Part shown: in pieces, positions 57,301 through 64,000 of the stretch
Layout: every line of letters begins with the position of its first letter
How positions within the stretch are numbered: the stretch's first letter is position 1
NCBI RefSeq assembly: GCF_024362695.1
Contig: NC_065417.1
Span: 7,185,001 to 7,249,000 of the forward strand
From: Pectinophora gossypiella
Taxonomy: Eukaryota; Arthropoda; Insecta; Lepidoptera; Gelechiidae
Reading direction: 5' to 3'
DNA: 64,000 nucleotides
Notes under the pieces: model-generated
The model's database searches: none
What the model was told of the DNA's origin: nothing
Seen by the model: the letters and a program-made list of their open reading frames with translations, nothing else
Program-made: the position numbers and the translations under genes

Positions 57301-58324
57301 TCATAATTTAGATTCTCACAATACACATTGTATTCAAAAAATATTATTTCTTATTTCGTCAGTAACCAGGCACCTACTTTACCACACCAGCACCCGCATC
57401 CTTCCCCCTATCATCCACACCAACACCAGCCCCCTCCCCGCTCCACACCAGCAACAGCCCGCAACTATAGGTAGCACCAGGTCTCCTAACATCCACGTAA
57501 AACCCAATGACCCCAGCATCCACACTAGCATCAGCCAGCACTTGCATCCGCAACAATTAAATGACCTCTAATGGCTTCATGTTGCCTGCTAACGCTGATA
57601 AGACTTAGTCACAGAGTTTGATAAAACTTGCATTATTCCCTAAGTTGAATAATACTGAATCCAACAAAATATGAAACAAAAACCGACACACAATGGACAA
57701 ACCTACAAATAGCTGTGAGACACACGTAGCTAACATATACGGATATTGTACAATTCCAACAATATACATGCAGAATTACGAATTCTACACGTTGGAACAC
57801 ACACATGGAAACTAATAACAATTGATTTTAATTAATTAATTTACATCTTAAAAAACAAAATGCTATAAGTTATGTCAAATAATAATAAAATAAGTATTAC
57901 ATGTTAATTTCAACTTGATACCTCCACGCGTCTCCGAAAAAAAAGGTCTTGATAGATAGACGAACAGACGGACAGACAACAAAGTAATCCTAAGGGTTCC
58001 GTTTTACCTTTTGAGGTTCGGAACCCTAAAAACAAAACAAAAAATATCTACTTAATTAATTTTAATTTAAATAATAATATTCATTTATTAATTTAAAAAC
58101 GAATCTAAGTATAAAAATATTTTTACCAAAGTCTGTGGAATTTGATCTTAAGGATAAGCTCCCCTGAAAACTTTTAAGAAAGAGGACAGAAAAGAGAGAC
58201 CTGTTAAATATTTTTGTTAATAATTTACCTTATTTGGATCTGCATTGTAGACCGTCCAGCCATCCCACCCATTAGTTAACCCCAAAGCAAGGGTAATGCA
58301 AAATATTATTACGAATGTATTCAT
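54022..58324 (-). CDS. Four-exon gene for a secreted coiled-coil protein, family unknown
   Basis: Coding exons, in transcript order: 58324-58229, 56938-56518, 55504-54680, 54380-54022. Donors are AAG|GTAAAT, CATA|GTAAGT and TTAA|GTAAGT; acceptors are TTATAG, GTTTTAG and TTACAG. Phases 0, 1, 1 agree and the exons sum to 1701 nt (566 residues plus stop). Residues 1-19 form a signal peptide (MNTFVIIFCITLALGLTNG). A basic patch, KKSTKRLFKRR (118-128), may be a furin-like site, followed by a T/E/P-rich linker. The rest is mainly helical, with a strong coiled coil at about 350-380. Six mature cysteines (182, 302, 306, 326, 437, 440) and sequons at N214, N345, N411, N465 support secretion. I do not recognise the family. 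Transcript boundaries are not visible. Confidence 0.85.
54680..55504 (-). CDS. Exon 3 of the secreted coiled-coil gene
   Basis: 825 nt, entered in phase 1 after GTTTTAG and left in phase 1 before GTAAGTGTT. It is the largest exon, with all six mature cysteines, three N-glycosylation sequons and the main coiled coil (EEDEKEYDKEIKRLKEELKY). Confidence 0.88.
55766..56092 (-). mobile_element. SINE family B in intron 2
   Basis: Same order as the 40033 copy, with B box GGTTCGAATCC (reversed) and the core GGCTTAACGTGCCTTCCGAA (reversed). It lies within the intron at 55505-56517, on the same strand as the gene. Confidence 0.85.
56518..56938 (-). CDS. Exon 2 of the secreted coiled-coil gene
   Basis: 421 nt, starting AATGTGGATATTGTGG after TTATAG and ending GGACATA before GTAAGTAAAT. 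It holds an acidic N-terminal part (GYGKVVDDGDYANS), the basic patch and the Thr/Glu/Pro-rich linker. There is no in-frame ATG at its start, so it is an internal exon. Confidence 0.85.
57052..57107 (-). repeat. LINE-P 3' end fragment in intron 1
   Basis: GTGACTTGTTGTATTGTAGA, TTTGCCTCGGATAGCATTCA, CTACTTGGTTGGACAA: a diverged reversed LINE-P 3' end without a clear duplication. Confidence 0.6.
57188..57245 (-). repeat. SINE family A tail fragment in intron 1
   Basis: ACATAAACAGCCTAATAACG, CCCATTGTTGGACACC resembles the reversed 3' tail of SINE-A at 48651. It is only a fragment. Confidence 0.45.
57385..57665. repeat. Repeat-X, second copy, in intron 1
   Basis: A C-rich tract with CACCAGCA/CCAACACCAG words, then CTTCATGTTGCCTGCTAACG and CTTGCATTATTCCCTAAGTT. 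The same order is at 7450-7775. The tract generates Pro/Thr-rich chance ORFs. Confidence 0.45.
57935..58030 (+). repeat. Dispersed repeat tail in intron 1 (GGTTCCGTTTTACC type)
   Basis: GACGGACAGACAACAAAGTA, CCTAAGGGTTCCGTTTTACC, TTTTGAGGTTCGGAACCCTA. I know this word order as a very widespread lepidopteran repeat terminus; its class is not settled here. Confidence 0.5.
58229..58324 (-). CDS. Exon 1 of the secreted coiled-coil gene (signal peptide)
   Basis: 96 nt, 32 codons. It encodes a short N-terminus, a hydrophobic core and then WDGWTVYNADPNK. It ends AAG|GTAAAT in phase 0. The ATG is the first in frame downstream of the TATA box at 58372-58379. Confidence 0.8.
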
Positions 58325-58371
58325 GACAGAATGAATACTTAGGTAGGCATAGAAAAAACTTTTTCAAGGTA

Positions 58372-58379
58372 TATTTATA
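58372..58379 (-). promoter_or_regulatory. TATA box of the secreted coiled-coil gene
   Basis: TATAAATA on the minus strand, 47-55 nt upstream of the ATG at 58324. This would place the start site near 58345 and give a 5' UTR of about 20 nt. A strong TATA and short leader would fit a tissue-specific secreted protein, but this is inference. Confidence 0.5.
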
Positions 58380-58806
58380 CGTGTTATGTACTTTGAAATA
58401 TTTTGCGAGTGCTCATTTCACAGTCATAATTTTAATTTTCAGTCATAAAATAATTAAAAGCGACAAGCAGTTATTCGCTTGTCACAATACTGGAACTAAG
58501 TACTTGGAATTTTTTCAATGTTTTCAATTACGACGTAGGTGTTATCATTGATTGAAATGAAATTATTACCTATTCTAAATAAGTAAGTAAGTAAGCAAAA
58601 CATTCATAATTTTTTGTTAACATAACGCAACTTGTACATTTTTTCCTACTTATCGAATTCAGAGCACGTCTTGTTTACCACGATTGGCTTTGTACTTACA
58701 GGTGAGTATAAGAAAGTACTTAAGAGGTTGCTTGCGACATTCTAGTTTCTGGATTTCGACTTATTTATGCGCCAATTTTTATACAAATAATTAAAGGTAC
58801 TTACTT

Positions 58807-59096
58807 GAGGAACTCGGTGGCGCAGCGGTAAACGCGCTCGGTCTGCGATTGTTGAAGTTAAGCAACTTTTGCAAAGGCCGGTCATAGGATGGGTGACCAC
58901 AAAAAAAAGTTTTCTTCTCGAGCTCCTCCGTGCTTCGGAAGGCACGTTAAGCCTTTGGTCCCGGCTGCATTAGCAGTTGTTAATAACCACCAATCCGCAT
59001 TGGGCCCGCGTGGTGGTTTAAGGTCCGATCTCCCTATCCATCCATAGGGAAGGCCCGTGCCTCAGCAGTGGGGACGTTAATGGGCTGATGATGATG
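58807..59096 (+). mobile_element. SINE family D, chimeric tRNA/5S head, second copy
   Basis: A box TGGCGCAGCGG at 58818-58828, 5S-like GAAGTTAAGCAAC at 58854-58866 and GGATGGGTGACC at 58887-58898, an A-run, then the shared core and the TGATGATGATG tail. ACTTACTT flanks both sides (58799-58806 and 59097-59104). The layout is the same as at 31691, so the chimera is a propagated family and not a one-off accident. Confidence 0.88.
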
Positions 59097-59114
59097 ACTT
59101 ACTTAAAAGTCGAG

Positions 59115-59170
59115 AGGAGTAGAAAAATCAAGGGCAGCCTTTGCCCAGCAGTGAGATCGAATAAGCTAAA
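59115..59170 (+). repeat. Short LINE/SINE tail fragment
   Basis: GGGCAGCCTTTGCCCAGCAG, TGAGATCGAATAAGCTAAA is a common lepidopteran RTE-related 3' end. It is too short to assign. Confidence 0.4.
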
Positions 59171-59479
59171 TAAGAAAACTTAACAGACAACAATCATTAT
59201 ATTATAAGCCATATCTAGGACGGTGGGTCCACCAACAAAATGTAGGTACTTATGCAGTTGTATAAAGAGTATCGCAACTGGTTGCGGAAACAAATTTGTT
59301 GCCGGCGGCAGTCAAATCCCTAGTAATTTTCCACCGGTGCGGTGGCGCAACCACGATGTCCTAGTGAAACGGCCTTTATTTTCTGTTCTGTGAAAACGGC
59401 CCACTTTTTCTTTCATTTTTACGTGCATTTATAATACCTAATAGTATGCTTATGAATTATCTGGTAATAATTGTTAGAC

Positions 59480-59635
59480 TACAACCCTTACCCAACCCTT
59501 GACCTTATGGTTGTCTGGAAGAAATCGCTTTAAGCGATAAGGCCGCCATGTACCATATACTTAGTTAAGAGACTTTTTGTAATTATTTCTTTTAATTTTG
59601 GTGCAATAAAGTGTATTTGTATTGTATTGTAACAT
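59480..59635 (+). mobile_element. LINE 3' UTR fragment (AATAAAGTGTATTTGTATTG tail)
   Basis: GGTTGTCTGGAAGAAATCGC, TTTAAGCGATAAGGCCGCCA and a terminal GTGCAATAAAGTGTATTTG with (TATTG)n tail. This is a typical lepidopteran CR1/RTE-like 3' end, related to the reversed piece at 39484. Confidence 0.55.
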
Positions 59636-60261
59636 CATGTGATGATATTTAGTGCAGCTTGTACTTGAAAGCTACATTTTACGTGTTATAACCATTTATA
59701 CCCTTCTTTTGAGGATACAGCCGTTAGTTTCGCGTCAAACCACAAATATCTACTAACGCTTTTGAGGTACGCATCATGAAGAGCAAGCAGGATATCTTTA
59801 TTCGAGATGACTTATGACGGTAATACTGTTGCTGAAACTAAATAAATAAGAAACCTGTTTCCTATAATGTTGAACGGTGTAGCGATCGCGACTGACAGAC
59901 AAACACTTCAGTCTAGACTTGATACACTTGAGTGCGTCTGGACGACTACTTACAATGGGTTTCAATTTCCAAGTGACGAGAATGATTGGCTCCTAACCTA
60001 AAAAGACAGTCAAAAGCGAGTTAGTCAACTTTGACGAAAAAAGTATGTACTTTGAGAACTCGACAATACACAAAGTATATACAAACACATAAGGCGTTAA
60101 CGGAATGAGCGCAGAAGTTAAGTCCATTTCACTCACAATTCCACAACATTTCGTTTACTAAGTTGACTGAATATCTGGTCTTCAACATACCAAATCTATA
60201 TTAGGTACTTATTTAAATGTTCTAATCATCTAAATATAAATTTGCAGGAGTTTATGTAGAA

Positions 60262-60525
60262 TTCGTAATAGCCCTGTTCGGAAAACGCGTGCTTTAAATC
60301 ATAGTATCATGACTTTATGAATTCGAATCCCTCTAGGGCTCTAAACCACGGAATTCGAATTTATCAGTTTGAATTTATGTTTGGATGAGATCACGTAGTT
60401 TTCAGGATTTAGGATTTAGGAATAGGCTCACCTCCTGTTACATGGGACTTAGGAATGCCTACCTCGGGAGTCAGTTAAGTTGCAAACGATTTGGATAGAC
60501 GTTAGGTGACATGTCAATCCCCGGT
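60262..60525 (+). repeat. SINE family C relic
   Basis: GTAATAGCCCTGTTCGG (eroded A box), GAATTCGAATCCCTC (B box), TTTATGTTTGGATGAGATCA and a later ATTTGGATAGACGTTAGGTG. The order follows family C but divergence is high. Confidence 0.4.
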
Positions 60526-61784
60526 CTGCGGAGGTCCGTGTTGCTCTATAGTCGATCTCAGATTTGAATGTGAACTAAAAGAAATGTGGAATATGAACTG
60601 AAAGACTAAACTGCTAAAACTTATAATCATAGCTTAATAGAATTTAAAGATTGAACAAAAGTAATAGATGTTCTAAACTTTTGAATACCAACTTTGTAAA
60701 CTAAGAACATTCTGATTAAACAAATTAAAACCAGGGCAATGTTTTACAGACGTCTGTAAGTTGATACTTGTTTGAAAAAAGTTTGCAAATGGCTTTTAAA
60801 GATTTATTTTACAACTCGTATTGTTTATTCCTATACTTACTGAGGAATTGGAACCCCTGAACTTACACATTCGGCTGAGACGTGAAAAATTTCAAACTCA
60901 CGCTATCCAGTGTTAATTATAAAGCTAGACTATAATTTTCTCTAATTGTGAAACCTTCTTTCAAGAATCGCGACATTGAAACTTTAACCCTCGCAAGCAA
61001 GTACCTATAAACTAAGAAATGGTTTGAAAACTCATCCGTTACAAGAGGAATTACGTATATTTAACGCGCCCCTAAGTCTCATTTATTGCGAGGCGAGACG
61101 GGAAGGGAGGCGCGGGTGGCGCGTGCTTGCGGGTATGATGGGGGGAGGTGTTCTAAGGGACGGCGGGGTCAGACGGCGGCGTTCAAGGTTAAGGCCGCGC
61201 CCGCCCTGCGCCCCCACGGCCCCTGCACCCTTACAGTGATTCCACACTGCAGCAGACACCCTAAATTCCAAATGCTAATAACACCAAGTCCAACCTAGAA
61301 CGTAATCAATAAAACGATGAATCGATCGATGACGTATGGATTCGAAGTTTAAATGTCAAGTTTAGTCAATAAGTAGTTCTATAAGAGCATTGCGAAAGTT
61401 TGAGAAGTTAAGTTGTAAGCTGCAACTTTTTCCACTGATACCTACGTTTTTTTCACTGGAAGATCTACAGACTTGTAATAGACAGACAACTAAACTAAAC
61501 ACCTGAAGTAAAGCAATAGGCAGATAAGAAGTTGCAAATGATTTTCATGTCTAATTAAACTTACAAAGATTTCTTTACAGAGTGGGTATAATCTAGGTTT
61601 TCATTTTTAAAATACCCAAAGCACGTTGTGAAACTGCCTTATTAAATTTTCCAGACGCTTTTTTGGCTTGTTTTTCTCTTGTCTTATCTACAAAGAGGCA
61701 GCTTGTAAGTAATATTTTTGTTTTATTTAACAAACTTTATATACAGAATTATTGGAAAATGCTTTTATAAAGACCGGATAATGC
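60526..61784. other. Intergenic stretch with a GC-rich island at about 61085-61255
   Basis: No gene is supported. The GC island produces overlapping ORFs on both strands; their frames conflict and none has a recognised domain. Confidence 0.4.
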
Positions 61785-62312
61785 ATTTGTATAGACTGGC
61801 CCGGCTAGGTAAGTCCAACTTCCATAATGAGATCAATCGGCGAATCCAACTCGGCTGGGCAGCGTTCGAGACGCTAAATCATATCTTCTCGTCCCAAATA
61901 CTGCAGTGTCTTAAGACGAAGGTCTTTGACCAGTGTGTGTGTTGCCAGTGATGACTTACGGTATAGAGACTTGGTCCTTAACTATGGGCCTCATAAGAAA
62001 GCTCAAGGTCACTCAAAGGGCGATGGATAGGGCTATGCTCGGAATTTCTCCAAAGAACAAAAGAACACAACCGAAGTCACCGACATAGCCCAAACAATTG
62101 CTAAACTGATGTGGTTGTGGGTGGGACACATCGCTCGTAGAACGGACGGCCGATGGGGCCGTAAAGTTCTCGAGTGGCAGGACCCAAGGTGGACCGATCA
62201 CCTTCTGAAGGTCACAAAAAACGCAGGATGCAGGCAGCAGAGGATCGGTCATTGTGGCGAGCCTTAGGACAAGTTTATGTCCAACAGTGAACGATTTACG
62301 GCTGATGATGAT
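61785..62312 (+). pseudogene. RTE-like LINE reverse transcriptase, C-terminal pseudogene
   Basis: The first frame (61785-61951) encodes LGWAAFETLNHIF and CLKTKVFDQCV, typical of the C-terminal part of RTE-type reverse transcriptases. A TG run at about 61933-61942 carries two extra bases, so the following M-T-Y-G segment is in another frame. A second shift lies near 62050-62085, after which VTDIAQTIAKL and GHIARRTDGRWGRKVL continue. The 3' end GGCTGATGATGATGA is the RTE terminus. The element is 5'-truncated and dead. Confidence 0.8.
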
Positions 62313-64000
62313 GAAAGACTAGAAAATGCATTTTGTTTAGCATTTGTGCCACAACACACGCAGGTTGTTACATAGATTCTTATTCTTAAGACTGCCTGGT
62401 TGGCCTGGCTGGATACTAAGACGATTCTCACACGACACCGCGCATGGTTGGCGGTGAAACGGTCACATTGTCTTGTATGATATCCGCTAATGCACAACAC
62501 GCGAACACGGCCTCGCCGCGCGGTGCACGGCTGCAAAATCCGCGTCGTGTGAAAATGACCTAACTGTCGCAGGTGGCCCAACCCAACAGGAATTACTTAC
62601 TTACATGACTTATGTTAATTATTTATTTGTTACTTTCAATAGGTATAAAGGTTAAATAGTTTGATGCATTCATTAGAGTACAATAATGTCTCGGCTAGTA
62701 GTAGGTACAATTTGGCTGATACTAAAAACAATCACATTTACGTCATTTACGGTACACGTGAACACAAACGTCCTGTGCATCGGACGTAACGGGTAGCGGC
62801 CATTATATGAATGCAGCGTGAAGGGCGGGCGGTCGGCGGGCGCTGGCGGTGGCCAGAACTAATCCATCCGTCGCCACCTCCCACTCGCACCTGTGTCACC
62901 CGCCGCCGGTGCAAGCGGGTCGGCAGATGTCGGCACGCGGCATCGCGCCCAGTCCAGGCAGACTGTCCGACGTCGCCCGCTCAGACGAGATACTATTAAC
63001 TGACGTCACCGGCGACATTGTGTCATGTAATGCCAGGGGTGCTAAACCTCATTCTAGTCTACACCACTCTTTATTAAAAAACTATCAAAATGAAAGCTCC
63101 GGTTTAATAAGCGTTGACTACCATAAACTTAAATTTGTTATTTAGTTGGCTGTAGTACCAATTAAAAGTTACTTGATAACTTAATTAGAATGGAAATTGA
63201 TTACATATTTTAGGAAACGTTGATTGGAGTTTTAAGTTTCAGGACTTAGTTGGAGAGTAAGTAGTGGAATGTTAAACGTTGATCAGCCCTGGTGTAAGGG
63301 GAGTCGCCGGAGGCGCGTAGTGACGCGTCGCAACCATTATGTAAGTACGCATCCAATAACAATTAGACGGCTGAAATGAGCTTTTATCGTGTCTGCCCGC
63401 CGCATTGTTCACAGCTAGGTGTCGAGATAATAATACCTTAGCGTACGCTGACTCATCTTCGAACCTGGGACCTAATTTTGTAACTTTTCCACGACTAAAA
63501 TAATTGAGATCCGACCAAACACACCACCTAGACTGAACACGTGCCGTGCTGTTTGTTTCTGAGACTCATGTCACTTTCTATAAGAATACCTTCCTACACA
63601 GTCATATTGCGTACAATAGAAAAACGTAAACAAGTCTTTAATTATCATAGCCATTAGACATAGACAAATAATGTTAGTATTTGTTTAGGTACGATGTGTA
63701 CCTAATTTATTGATAAAAACAGATCAAGGCCGTTGAAAGTTCCATACTTTTTACAAATACTAATTCCTTGGAAAGTGAACGTAAGTACTTATATAAAAAA
63801 AGGTAAGTAGTTGCATATGGTTTTGCTGGCGAAAGGAAATGAATTCAATAGCGAAACAGTCCAATTTCCCGACAGACGTGATGAAAGCAGACACTTCCAT
63901 TTCGGGCGGAGGCTGTTCCCCGTGATAATGTATTTCACGTACGCCACTACGTGTTAGCCCGTGTCGTTCGGATACGTATACGCCTCTCGCCTGTCTGCCG
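62313..64000. other. Intergenic stretch to window end, GC-rich island at about 62815-63010
   Basis: No gene is supported. The island carries CAGCGTGAAGGGCGGGCGGT, which loosely resembles the core of the 51-53 kb elements. ORFs at 62811 and 62849 overlap in different frames and look compositional. Confidence 0.4.

Noticed and set aside
57290..57571. Pro/Thr/His-rich 93-codon ORF
   Set aside because: It lies in intron 1 on the opposite strand to the gene and is generated by the C-rich repeat-X tract.
62811..63145. Two overlapping ORFs near the window end
   Set aside because: Different frames over the same GC-rich island; composition explains them.

Overview
The window is AT-rich insect DNA, almost certainly from a moth or butterfly. 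The evidence is the repeat content: several tRNA-headed SINE families, RTE-like and poly(A)-tailed LINE tails, many small terminal-inverted-repeat elements, and recurring GTAAGTAC / TAGGTACCTAC words, all typical of lepidopteran genomes. There is no operon structure, and nearly all short ORFs are chance reading frames or parts of transposons. Species cannot be read from the sequence.

Two coding units are well supported. The first (19219-25716, minus strand) is a complete BEL/Pao LTR retrotransposon. It has 258-bp LTRs that read identical, a primer-binding site matching the 3' end of tRNA-Tyr, a polypurine tract, and one uninterrupted Gag-Pol ORF of 1975 codons. The second (54022-58324, minus strand) is a four-exon host gene that I assembled from splice signals. 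It encodes a predicted secreted, glycosylated, coiled-coil protein of 566 residues that I do not recognise. All three introns have GT-AG ends, the phases agree, and the summed length of 1701 nt is an exact multiple of three.

The rest is intergenic DNA full of dispersed repeats. Layout: 1-13.3 kb, 5'-truncated copies of one poly(A)-tailed LINE (here 'LINE-P') with target-site duplications, a 1-kb inverted-repeat transposon with a nested RTE-type tail, and MITEs. 13.3-18.7 kb, unique DNA with a GC-rich, promoter-like block. 18.7-25.7 kb, a SINE and the BEL element. 25.7-40 kb, mostly unique DNA, a chimeric tRNA/5S-headed SINE and small LINE pieces. 40-50 kb, dense SINEs (families A, B, C) and MITEs. 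50.6-53.5 kb, a local cluster of a GC-rich element with a conserved 21-bp core. 54-58.4 kb, the secreted-protein gene. 58.4-64 kb, a second chimeric SINE, LINE tails, a broken RTE reverse-transcriptase C-terminus and GC-rich islands.

Most interesting points: the SINE that joins a tRNA A box to 5S rRNA internal-promoter boxes and shares its middle and tail with two tRNA-headed SINE families; the palindrome GTCTAGAC, present at least ten times where fewer than one is expected; the 21-bp core cluster next to the secreted-protein gene; and the BEL ORF that reads through its own polypurine tract and stops inside the 3' LTR. Family names A-D, LINE-P, MITE-1 to MITE-3 and repeat-X are labels made up for this window.
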